The position numbers were made by a program, and so were the translations under genes. DNA of 16,946 nt, taken from Candidatus Rifleibacteriota bacterium. Lineage in GTDB: Bacteria > UBP17 > UBA6191 > JACPRK01. Below, one piece after another: positions 7,201 to 13,500 of this stretch (position 1 is its first letter; each line of letters begins with the position of its first letter). Location: assembly GCA_016213865.1 (NCBI GenBank), contig JACQZL010000064.1, positions 1 to 16,946 on the forward strand, read 5' to 3'. The notes below the pieces were generated by a model, which was not told the origin of the DNA, searched no databases, and saw only the letters and a list, made by a program, of their open reading frames with translations.

Positions 7201-9064
7201 ACCCGACGGTCAACGTGATCGAGCCACCCTCGGGAATCGTGGCCGGGGTCGTGGGGCTGGTGAGGCTGAAGTCAGCGACGTCGGTGCCCTGCAAGCTGAT
7301 GCTGGTAATCTGGAGAGGGCCGAGGCCGGTGTTCTGGATGGCCCGGCTCTGACTGGCCTGCGTCAGGACGTTTCCGAAGTCGATGGTACTCGGCACCACG
7401 ATGATGGGCTGGGTCCCACGGCCGGAGAGCGCCACCGTCGGCGAAACTCCGAGGGTCAGGTTGGTGTTGGAGACGAAGGCGAGCGTCGCACTGGCTGCGC
7501 CCGAGGCGACGGGGGCGAATCGGAGCGAAACGGCCCCCGCCTGGCCGACCGGGACGCTGAGCGGGAAAGTGGTGAGGCTGGAGAACCCCGTCCCCGACAG
7601 GCCGTCCACGGCGGTCACCGTCAGAGCAACGTTTCCGGCGTTGGTGATGGGGACGGAGAGGTCGTTCGTGAGCCCGACCCTCACGTCGCCGAAGGCCAGC
7701 GGCCCGCCGGCCGTCAGGAAGGCGCCCGTGCCCTGGCCGGAAAGCAACACGGTGGCCGTCCCGACCGACGGAGCGTCGATCAGGAGCGAAGCGCTCTTGG
7801 CAAGCAAGTCGGAGGTCTGGAAGGTGACGGAGACGGTCTGGACCTGACCCGAATCGAGGGGGCCGAAGGAGGTCGGTGCGACCGTGAAGCTCGAGGCCCC
7901 TGTTCCGGACTTGGCGATGGTGCCGCTGACGGTTCCGGAGTTGCCGGCGTTCGACACGGCGAAGGTCAGGATCTGGCTTTGCCCGGCCGCGGTCGTGAAG
8001 CCCAGATTCGCAGCAGAGACGCCCAGCGCGGGCGCGGCCACGAACCCGGTGCCGGAGAGCTGGACCGTGCGGGGGCCCAGGTAGGAGTCGCCGGTGAACG
8101 TAACGGTGCCGGAGTGCGAGCCGGCCGTCGCTGGGGTGAAGGAGATGGTGCGGACCACGTTCGACCCCGTCGTCAGCGTGAACGGCGTCTGTGACAGCGA
8201 GAACGCGCCGGTGGGCGACGAAAGGGCCACGGTGACCGCGGTGCTGGCGGTCCCCGTGTTGGTGAGCGTCACGTTGGCCGAGGTCGTGGTGTTGGTTGCC
8301 AGCGTGCCGAAGGCGACGGTCGACGGAGTGGCTTCCATCAACTTCAGCAACGCGACGTGCTGCCCTATGTCGGTGACGAACTCCGTGCGACCGCTGGTGG
8401 TCATGGTCGTGGTGAAGTCGACCCGACCGGCAGTGAGCCCGCCGTTGGCCGAGAGGTTCACGAGGTCGCCCGCGACCCACGCCATGTAGGAGGCCAGGTT
8501 GGAGCGGCGCAGGGCCCCGACGTCGATGCCGAAGGTGCCGTCGTCGAGAGCGAGCACCACGGCCGAGGACGAAGTCGTGGCCCCCGAGCTGACCAGGTCG
8601 ACGTACACCAGCGCGAAGGGCACCGGCAGTCCGCGGCTGTCGACGACGGCCCCCGTGAACATGAACTGGTTCAGGTCCGGAGGCAATCCGATGTCCGCGC
8701 CCGTGCGCGTCACAAAGTGCAACCCGCCGTTGTCGTTGGCCGTCGAATCGGAGAGTACGTCGAAGTAGTAAGTCGTGTTGGCCGCGAGGCCCGAGACCTG
8801 CACGACGTGCGTTCGCCGCGGAGCCAGGATGTCCTGTTCGAGAACGGGTGTTGCTGTCGAGACCTGGCCCGGAGCTGCGGCGAAGCGGACACTGCCGACA
8901 GCCGGCGAGGTGGAGACCCAGGACACCACGAACTGGTTGTCCGTGACATTCGTCACCCGCAGGTAGGAACTGTCGAAGGTGTCGCCGCTCACCGGCATCG
9001 GCGTAGTGAGAGCCACACCGACTACGAGTAGGGCTAGAGCACTTCGAAGAGAGAATCTCATCAT
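1247..9064 (-). CDS. Giant exported choice-of-anchor D / PKD repeat protein with C-terminal sorting signal
   Basis: This 2605-residue protein begins with a Sec signal peptide (about 1-27, cleavage near PVSG). Residues 28-120 form an FN3/purple-acid-phosphatase-N-like domain (VTNVT, FVVSWVS, TTYYFDV, NGGLHF) and about 137-235 a carboxypeptidase-regulatory-like beta domain (ALVYVDL, DDGTFGIDV). Residues 244-1927 are 16 tandem choice-of-anchor D (ASPM/SPD-2/Hydin-type) repeats of about 100-110 residues with the pattern hydrophobic-FG-V, L-NTGN, F-L, V-F-P and LSGTG. Five PKD-like domains fill about 1928-2550; the first opens with ADAGDDQVV. The C-terminus is a tripartite sorting signal. No enzyme domain is visible, so an adhesive or structural surface role is inferred. 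The protein has about ten Lys and two Cys in total. Tandem ATGs start the gene; the second (9061-9059) is better spaced from GGAAGG. It lies 84 nt after the small paralogous module gene. Domain families are recognised by eye. Confidence 0.92.
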   Translation of the reverse strand: MMRFSLRSALALLVVGVALTTPMPVSGDTFDSSYLRVTNVTDNQFVVSWVSTSPAVGSVRFAAAPGQVSTATPVLEQDILAPRRTHVVQVSGLAANTTYYFDVLSDSTANDNGGLHFVTRTGADIGLPPDLNQFMFTGAVVDSRGLPVPFALVYVDLVSSGATTSSSAVVLALDDGTFGIDVGALRRSNLASYMAWVAGDLVNLSANGGLTAGRVDFTTTMTTSGRTEFVTDIGQHVALLKLMEATPSTVAFGTLATNTTTSANVTLTNTGTASTAVTVALSSPTGAFSLSQTPFTLTTGSNVVRTISFTPATAGSHSGTVTFTGDSYLGPRTVQLSGTGFVAAPALGVSAANLGFTTAAGQSQILTFAVSNAGNSGTVSGTIAKSGTGASSFTVAPTSFGPLDSGQVQTVSVTFQTSDLLAKSASLLIDAPSVGTATVLLSGQGTGAFLTAGGPLAFGDVRVGLTNDLSVPITNAGNVALTVTAVDGLSGTGFSSLTTFPLSVPVGQAGAVSLRFAPVASGAASATLAFVSNTNLTLGVSPTVALSGRGTQPIIVVPSTIDFGNVLTQASQSRAIQNTGLGPLQITSISLQGTDVADFSLTSPTTPATIPEGGSITLTVGFAPSALGARTAGVVIASDDPRAPTTGIGLTGTGSGGQLTAGAPSLDFGSVTYPGNATRTLTLTNSGNAALTLTAFAFSDAAFSRLVPALPLSLAPGASTTASLQFAPSTTGTVIATLFFTADNLFPFAPVQIVTLQGQGLGGRLSAPTTVTFGNISAGSSGTASCVVQNTGNSTVHVTSFAVTPSAFQVTVPTAPVALAASGQTTLTLRFAPTAVQGYSGSLTFVTTDALLPIPSIVLSGTGTGAVLAVSTNSLAFGSVRLSNTAGATQPLTIRNDGNVPLQGVTASLAGAGFSLVAPPSFPQTLAAGASLALTAKYLPTVQGAQTGTLTVTATNATGAGAQAVSLTGTGTQAVMGLSTTTLSFGSVAPGATADRTLAITNTGNVDLTVTGVTSGDPRFTLVSPAVPLTVAAGSTQTLNLRFTAGATPAEVTAQLTVTGNADSNGTQTVSLQATIAGSTLALGASSLTFGNVAVGAVGDQTIVVTNTGTTDFVGNASFAGPGAGVMSLVSSGVTTAVTPITLASQATRSLQVRFAPAAVGNITATLVLSGNATNAPQNVALSGTGLGALAALTESASFGNVRTGQTGDQTLQLSNTGNTTLTVTAIDLAPAGPFTRVSPTTLPLTVTAGNSVSITVRFAPTALGLQTATVTVASDAVNGARTAALSGTGVASNIVVSGDGAFGNVNRGQSLDRTFTVQNTGTAVLTLSSAAVTGTGFSLLDAVTQGQQVAIGSSVSLRVRFTPAAGGAASGSLTIVSDAANTPTTSAALTGTGVEVANIVMAGSLAFGNVTLGESRDLTLSVSNTGGANLVLSSVTVTGNGFALVAAVPANQTVAPGASYDFGVRFAPATAAQATGSVTIASNAANAATTGAALSGTGVEPPLRPAITLAATAAFGTVTLGESKDLTLSVSNSGQSTLTLSSVTVAGAGFSLVNSVPAGQTLAVAASLPLRVRFTPAAAGTQNGTLTVVSDAANFPTTATALSGTGVNPPGIAVTGSGAFGDVFVGESGERVLSVSNTGGAALTLSSVTVTGAGFSLLTAVTPNQAVAPGASLDLRVRFAPTVGGSATGALTIASNAANAPTTSAALGGAGVYPALITIEGNGDLGSMTVNQTKDVTLRLRNTGGGVLRLQTVEVTGAAFTLVQPVAPGTTVASGSSLALTVRFSPTATTQYQGSLTVLSNATNLPTATLALSGSGSAAPQPQLAVNPTSLAFGTLSPRGITSKTLRLSNLGQGDLQVSALTVSDSRFSAMPAGPFTIRPGGSVDVLVLFQATATAETIAATVTIASNDPTTASFQVALSARVLAEQAPVADAGDDQVVDIGARGTLRSLTLDGTHSSDPASRQLGFTWQLAGSTSPGAVLQNASSSTPTLVVNHSGLVVVVLTVSAAGTTLTSSDLVAISVMDTVNQPPSASAGMDQVVPVRAEAVDVLVQLFGRDSADPESPSRQIDGAGQPIRPNLDFHWRAVSLPPGAPGVQFRDPADSSRFLAQLDGNGATNGYVDPRVRLRGAGRYQFSLQVTEASADQLGSTTAFVTVEVVHDRPQSPNTPPRSVARVIAPAGDLQAGQLLTRLDLATSAVMPQITLAADGLPPDGSSDRETPTSQLAFFWSQVQADSRLARVPTIELSNPNAARPSFTPPVGAFGKYSFQVRVTDDGRPTPEGAAENTNRREGVPSNVVHVTFRSPTNTAPSITSLQARWTTTLGADLLASLTTNRVRITGTDVNTTTPTVRLLGAATDDGQVGPLSFRWQQLRNESTAPQVAIQNAETAQATFQPRNSGTYAFEFSVSDGQLSASARLLVAVDDMRTRASDGRAVGNAGVVPRVSVMAGVVTSAVNSEILRDEFSIDLTATPTDTIVLDASGSFDLDNGGHVTYNWSQLSGPESVASQLTTAAVQRLTVTTRGVFEFEVVIDDGQDMTKIKLPPIAIAGASSASGSDIIYGGGCQSQPATGSRWPDALLLLAPVALVAWNRSGRRRRAWSSSPLS
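1250..1384 (-). other. C-terminal Gly-Cys / transmembrane / Arg sorting signal of the 2605-residue protein
   Basis: Residues 2561-2605 contain GGGC (Cys 2564), a short spacer, a hydrophobic helix at about 2574-2589 (WPDALLLLAPVALVAW) and a basic cluster RSGRRRR. This three-part layout matches Cys-containing C-terminal sorting tags such as MYXO-CTERM and JDVT-CTERM, in which an intramembrane CPBP-family protease is thought to cleave near the Cys and leave the protein anchored at the surface. The matching protease is not in this window. Which tag family it belongs to needs a profile comparison. Confidence 0.7.
3284..8336 (-). repeat. Array of 16 choice-of-anchor D repeats (coding)
   Basis: Sixteen successive units of about 305-330 bp each encode one Ig-like beta-sandwich. 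Each unit shows an early FG-V turn, an NTGN or NTGG strand, an F-L strand, a V-F-P motif and a closing LSGTG. The second unit (about 8030-7720) is the most divergent and lacks the FG-V turn. The units are protein-level homologues; most have diverged at the DNA level. Confidence 0.85.
3922..5188 (-). repeat. Recently duplicated block of four anchor-D units
   Basis: Units 11-14 of the array are much more alike than the rest. They share LSSVTVTG-GFSL, VAPGAS, IASNAAN and TT-AALSGTGV. Short identical DNA stretches recur between them, for example GCGTTGCTGGCGATCGTCA at about 3973 and 4612 (plus strand). This points to recent tandem duplication or gene conversion inside the array. Collapse or expansion here would be a risk in short-read assembly. 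Confidence 0.65.
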
Positions 9065-9067
9065 CGA

Positions 9068-9073
9068 CCTTCC
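9068..9073 (-). promoter_or_regulatory. Ribosome binding site of the 2605-residue gene
   Basis: The minus strand reads GGAAGG followed by TCG-ATG-ATG. The first ATG (9064) is only three bases away and the second (9061) six, so translation probably begins at the second and gives MRFSL. Confidence 0.5.
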
Positions 9074-9086
9074 ATTTGTCCAGAAG

Positions 9087-9103
9087 GCTGGCGTCTCGCC
9101 AGC
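9087..9103. repeat. Small perfect inverted repeat between module genes
   Basis: Arms GCTGGCG and CGCCAGC (7 bp) surround a 3-base loop in the 84-nt gap between the 244-residue and 2605-residue genes. It lies shortly upstream of the latter's ribosome binding site. No U tract follows, so it is better read as a possible mRNA structure (partial attenuator or processing site) than as a terminator. Confidence 0.4.
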
Positions 9104-9148
9104 AGGCGTAGTTGGAAACGTGTCGTGGAGGCTAGCGTGGGCGAAGGG

Positions 9149-9883
9149 TCACCGCGAGTTGGACGCAGGCGGTGTGAAGACCTCGGGCCCCGGTTGCAGC
9201 TCGAAATTCGATTCTCGAGTCGCTTCAGCCGCCGTAGTATACCTCAGGTTGCACCTGGCCCCGGCCGCGACATCGAAATACGCGTCCAGGGACTTGCCAC
9301 GAATCGTGCCCAGAGGAAAATCCCACTGGCCGCCGTTCGAGGCGACTGCCGACAGGAGCTGGGATTCCCCGCCTGCGGAACTGATGGTTGCGAACACCAG
9401 GCAGTCCGTTGCCGCTGCGGTGCCCTTGGCTGGACCAGCCGTGCCGACGAGGTCCTGAGCGACCATTCGGGGCGTGAGGAGGCTCGGCGTCTTCACCCGA
9501 TAGGGCCCGCCCTGATCGGCGTGGGCCTGACCTCCCGACACGATCTCGAGAAAGTACTCCGTGTCCGGCGACAGCGAGCCTTCGCCGCCATCCTGGTGAT
9601 TGGCCGAGCGAGCGGGTCCCAGGGTGACATGATGGACGCGGCTGCGCGTCCCCGGACCGCGGTCGTCTTCCGCGATCCGGAACGTCCCCTTTCGGCCCTG
9701 CAACTCCTCGCGACTGGCCGCGAAGAGCACCTGGCCCTCCTCGGCCGTGGCCGAGCACCAGGTGACCGTGAACGAGACGGCGTCCAGATTGGCCACGAGG
9801 ACTTCAGTCGGAGGCCCGGCCAGGAGCCCACCGGTGGAGGCCACCAACCCTAGGGCTATGACGAGAGAGGTTCTGATGTGCAT
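9149..9883 (-). CDS. Small secreted FN3-like / carboxypeptidase-regulatory-like module protein
   Basis: This 244-residue protein has a Sec signal peptide (about 1-22, cleavage near LLA-GPP). Residues 25-137 form an FN3/purple-acid-phosphatase-N-like domain with VLVANLDAVSFTVTW near the start and LSPDTEYFLEIVSGG near its end. A second beta domain follows at about 138-230 (CLVFATISSAGG, GQWDFPLGTIRG, LDAYFDVAAGA). The same order and landmarks occur in the N-terminus of the 2605-residue protein and in the frame just upstream (9904-10554), so this is a free-standing copy of a shared module. The mature chain has three Cys (TWCSA, TDCLV, ARCNL) that the sister copies lack, perhaps forming a disulfide. 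The ATG is preceded by AGAAGAGGAG, and the gap to the previous TGA is 20 nt, which suggests translational coupling. The function is unknown; a soluble partner or subunit of the same surface assembly is inferred. Confidence 0.85.
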   Translation of the reverse strand: MHIRTSLVIALGLVASTGGLLAGPPTEVLVANLDAVSFTVTWCSATAEEGQVLFAASREELQGRKGTFRIAEDDRGPGTRSRVHHVTLGPARSANHQDGGEGSLSPDTEYFLEIVSGGQAHADQGGPYRVKTPSLLTPRMVAQDLVGTAGPAKGTAAATDCLVFATISSAGGESQLLSAVASNGGQWDFPLGTIRGKSLDAYFDVAAGARCNLRYTTAAEATRESNFELQPGPEVFTPPASNSR

Positions 9884-9890
9884 CGCGTGG

Positions 9891-9900
9891 CTCCTCTTCT
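9891..9900 (-). promoter_or_regulatory. Ribosome binding site of the 244-residue module gene
   Basis: The minus strand reads AGAAGAGGAG, with seven bases between GGAG and the ATG at 9883. It lies wholly within the 20-nt gap after the preceding TGA, as in a tightly linked operon. Confidence 0.7.
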
Positions 9901-9903
9901 GAA

Positions 9904-10554
9904 TCAGCGCACCAACGTAATGTCGTCGAGTACCTGGAAGTCCAGACTCGTGTCCAGCACCAGCGGATTACCACCCGTATTGTAGGAACCGTCCGAGGCA
10001 CCGCGGATATCGATGCTCAGCAGGTCCCCCGTGTGGATATCGAACAGGGCCGAGGCGTCTTGCCGGTAGATGGACCTCAGGTCGAAGGCGAACTGCCCGG
10101 CGCTGTCGGCCAGCACGGCCCAGGTCTGCGACACGTTCACCCCGCTGGTCACCTGCAGGTACACGAGGACGTGGGACGCTTCGATGCCGGCGGAGGTCTT
10201 GACCCGCCCGGCCACGGTGAACGTGTTGGGCGAGCCCGTCTGAGCGACGCCGGTCCTCTGGAGGAAGTGCGCGCCGCCGTTGTTCACGATCGTCGTCCCG
10301 CTCTGGATGTCGAAGACGTAGTCCGTGGTCTCGCTCAACCCCGTCAACTCGACGTAGTGCTTGTCGTCGCTCACCTCCATGCCCGACTCGACCTCACGAG
10401 CATCGTAGTAGACCTGGAAGGTGCCCGTCCTGTTGGCCAGATCGGAGGCAGTCCGGGCTGCCAGCACGAACCCGCGCTCCGAAGCCGCCGAGACCCAACT
10501 GACCACGATGCTGTTGCCGGTGACATTGGAGATCCGGACCTTGTTCGAGTCGAA
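9904..10554 (-). CDS. In-frame continuation of the giant gene past a TAG: FN3-like / carboxypeptidase-regulatory-like module
   Basis: After the TAG at 10555-10557 the same frame stays open for 216 codons to a TGA at 9904-9906. It encodes an FN3/purple-acid-phosphatase-N-like domain (VRISNVTGNSIVVSWVS at the start, TDYVFDIQSG, NNGGAHF) and then a carboxypeptidase-regulatory-like domain (HVLVYLQVTSG, AGQFAFDLRSIYR, IHTGDLLSI). The homologous domain in the 2605-residue protein starts at the matching FDSS, so homology begins directly after the TAG. The first possible initiator is a GTG at 10504-10506. It would delete the first beta strand, has no Shine-Dalgarno sequence and gives no signal peptide. 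Independent translation is therefore unlikely. The segment is best read as the C-terminal part of the giant protein, reached by readthrough or cut off by a nonsense mutation or base error. A gene caller would probably report 9904-10506. Confidence 0.7.
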   Translation of the reverse strand, partial: FDSNKVRISNVTGNSIVVSWVSAASERGFVLAARTASDLANRTGTFQVYYDAREVESGMEVSDDKHYVELTGLSETTDYVFDIQSGTTIVNNGGAHFLQRTGVAQTGSPNTFTVAGRVKTSAGIEASHVLVYLQVTSGVNVSQTWAVLADSAGQFAFDLRSIYRQDASALFDIHTGDLLSIDIRGASDGSYNTGGNPLVLDTSLDFQVLDDITLVR

Positions 10555-10557
10555 CTA
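10555..10557 (-). other. In-frame TAG interrupting the giant reading frame
   Basis: The minus strand reads GCC-ATG-GTC-TAG-TTC-GAC-TCG, with the frame open on both sides. The four other annotated stops in the window (461, 1247, 9149 and 9904) are all TGA. A near-perfect palindrome, GTTCGA-G-TCGAAC (10543-10555), abuts the stop. Any of CAG, GAG, AAG, TGG, TTG, TCG, TAC or TAT would become TAG by one base change. Confidence 0.85.
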
Positions 10558-13500
10558 GACCATGGCGTTCGACGTGCTCTTCGCGAAGTACCCTCGACCC
10601 TTCTCGATCGCGAAGTTGTTGAAGGTCGGGAAGCTCAGGTTGAAGGTCACGTACGCGCTGCCCGTCCACTTCAACAACCTCGTGACGCTGCCGCCCTCCC
10701 GGTTGATGTACTCGACCACCTCGCGGGCCGTGTTCAAGTTCATGCGCTTGAACGCGATCCCGTTGACGAAGTTGAATCCAGTGCTCAGAGTCAGTGAGTT
10801 GACCTGGGCCTCCGGACCCTCCATCGCCACCGATGTGTTCGTCGAGCTCTTCAGGAAGTAGCCGTCGACTGGCCTGACGGTGAAGTTGTTGAACGTGGGA
10901 GTGGCCCGATTGAAGGTCTGGTAGGCGCTGCCCGTCCAGCGGACGGCACGGCTCACGCCGGCTCCGGCCGTGGCGAAGAAGTCCACCAGCCCGATCGCCT
11001 TCGTGATGGCTGGCGTCGGGTCGACCGCCAGAGCCACGGAGTTGAACCCGGTGCTGATCGTGTGGATGAACTGTCCCTCCGATTCGGTCGGAGCGAAGTT
11101 CGCCGTCACGGTCGTCGACTGCTCGATCGTCAGGGTTGCCGTCGGGCTGGTCCCGGTCACACCGCCTGACCAGTTGTGGAAGACGAATCCCGTGTTCGAG
11201 TTGGCCTGCAGGAACACGACCGTGCCACGGGCATATCGCCCGTCGGCGCTGCTCGGGACCCGCGACACGGTGCCGCTGCCGGCCGGCGAGACAGCCAGGG
11301 TCAGCACGCACGTTTCAGTCCGGAAGTTCGCGGTAACCGTCGTGTCGGACTGGACCATCACGGTCGTCGTCGTGGCTGTGCCGTCCGACACCGAGCCGGT
11401 CCACCCGTTGAACTCGTAGCCCGCGGCCGGTGTCGCCAGCAGGGTCACCACGGTTCCGGGAGCGTACAAACCGTCCGCCGAGACAGGCTGCGCGCTCACG
11501 CTGCCTGCCGCCGCCGGGTTGACCACCACTGCCAGCCTCGGATTGCGGACCGTCAGGGTGCTCGCCGACGCCACCACGTTGTTCTCGACGTTCTGCTCGT
11601 TGCCTGGGCTGATGCGCATCAGCAGGTAGTAACTGCCCGTCGCGATCGTGCCGGGCAAGTTGAAGCTCGCCGTGGCGCGCCGCGTGGAGCCCGGGGCGAT
11701 GTCCGAGACGAGCACGTTGCCCACGAGCAGGTCGCTGCTCGGGGACAGCGCCGTGTCCACGGACAGGTAGAAGAGCACCGTCGTCGTGAGGTTCCCGGTC
11801 GTCTGGCTGTCGCGACGCAACTGGTACGTCAGGGGCAGCGTCGCGCCCAGGGAGACCCCGGAGAGGCCCGGCAACACCGCTTCGGCGATCAGGTCCGGCT
11901 TGAGGACCGTCGTCGCACCCGTACCGGATGCGCTCACGGCCGAGATCGGCGTCAGGGCATCGGACGTCAGCGTGAGTGCTCCGCTGACGGGTCCGGCGGC
12001 AAGCGGGGTGAACCGTACCGTGAGGGCCTGGCTGCCTCCGGCCGGCACACTCACGGGCAGCGCAGAGACCAGCACGAACCTGGAGTTGTTGCTCGAGCAC
12101 GAGGCCACGCTCAAGGCCACGTTTCCGCTGTTGGAGACGGTCAGACTGCGTTCGGCACTGGTCCCGACGGGCACGGTCCCGAAGGTCAGGCTGGCCGGGC
12201 TCACCACTGCCACCGCGCCGATCCCGCGGCCCGACACGGCCACGGTCGGCACGGGGGCCAGCGCGTTGCTCCCGAAGGTCAGCGTTCCACTACTGGCGCC
12301 CAGCGCCGCCGGCGAGTACCGCACGTACACCGTTCGCGTGGCTCGGGGAGCCAGGGTCAGCGGCAAGGTCGGCGTCGTCACCGCAAACCGCGCCGAAGAG
12401 GACGCGAGCGTGTTCACGTTCAGGTTGACATTCCCCGTGTTGGTCACCAGGAACGTCCGCGTCGCCGAGTTGCCCACCCGAACATCGCCAAAGCCGACGG
12501 AGCTGGCACTGACCGCCAGCACCGCGCCCGTCCCGGTGCCGCTGAAGGCGACCGTCTGAGTGCCGTTGACGCCGTTCGATCCGATGGTCAGAGCCCCGGC
12601 GACCGCGCCCACTGCCGCTGGCGAGAAGACCACCGTCAGAGCGGTCTCGCCTCCGGGCTCGACCGTCTTGGGGAGCGCGGGCGGGTTCGCCAAACTGAAC
12701 CGCGCCCCATCGACGAGGAGGGTCTGGAGAACCAGGTCCTGTCCGCCGACGTTCGAGACAGTCAGCACGAGCTGCCTCGTGCCGTTGACTGCCACGTTGC
12801 CGAAGTCCAGCGCCGCGGCGCTGAGCTGGATTGTCGGACCGGCCACCGGCTCGGTGATCAGAACCGGACCCGAGGACGCACGGTTGTTCGACTCGTCGCT
12901 CTCGTCCAGGGCCCCGCTCGAATCGGCCACCAGCACCACCCGGTACTGGCCTATCGGTAGCGTCTCCGGGATGCGGTACGCAGCCGAGACCGTCGTCACC
13001 GCGCCCGGGGCCAGACCGTGGGTCCACACCTGACCCAGCCTGAGCTGCCCCTGCTGGGTGGATGCCGGCGCCAGCCACAACTCGCTCGCGAAGGTCACCG
13101 GTGTGCTGTTGGCGTCAGACGCGGCCAGCGTGAAGCTGAGCGGCAGCGTCGTTCCGCGGGTCGTCGCGGCTGCGGCGTTCACCGAGACGGCCGCGACGTC
13201 GGGACGCACCAGCGTCACGAGGATCACGTCGTCGAGCGCAACGCCCGAATCGACTGTCGTGTCGTTGGCATCGTTGACCTCGAACCGCAGCACGATCTGC
13301 CTGCCCGCAAACCGTGACACTTCCACCGAGGCCCGACGCCAGCCCGTGTGCCGGGCAAAGCCCGTCCCGGGAGCCGACGCCTCGAACCCCGCATAGGAGT
13401 CCACCGGAGCAGGTAGCACGTCCTCGCCGTTGATCCGTACCCGGAAGTCGTCGTTGTAGGACGACTGGTTCGGCGCCTCATTGGTGAGGAAGTCGTACGC

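Noticed and set aside
2585..8194. Long plus-strand open frames (501, 562 and 506 codons at 2585-4090, 4710-6398 and 6674-8194) opposite the 2605-residue gene
   Set aside because: They are antisense shadows of a GC-rich repetitive gene. Their products are Arg/Gly-rich or Pro/Val/Thr-rich without domain patterns, and they lack ribosome binding sites, while the minus-strand frame is continuous with clear domains.
3284..8336. Regular spacing of about 310 bp read as a CRISPR or satellite array
   Set aside because: The periodicity is that of coding repeats of about 105 residues. There are no short identical repeats with unique spacers.
9087..9103. Intrinsic terminator between the 244-residue and 2605-residue genes
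   Set aside because: The stem is only 7 bp and no U tract follows on the minus strand. It is kept as an inverted repeat only.
9904..10506. Independent gene starting at the GTG at 10506
   Set aside because: There is no Shine-Dalgarno sequence and no signal peptide, and this start would cut off the first conserved strand of the domain, which lies between the TAG and the GTG.
10555..10557. Genome-wide reassignment of TAG to an amino acid
   Set aside because: Only one in-frame TAG is seen in about 16 kb of coding sequence. TGA-only usage at the other stops is expected at high GC, so nothing supports a changed genetic code.
9904..10560. Programmed frameshift joining the giant gene to the next frame
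   Set aside because: The two parts are already in the same frame, so no shift is needed. Only the TAG separates them.
11176..12960. 594-codon plus-strand frame opposite the giant gene
   Set aside because: The product is low-complexity Arg/His/Gly-rich sequence with no domain or export signal, lying opposite clearly recognisable CARDB and anchor-D domains.
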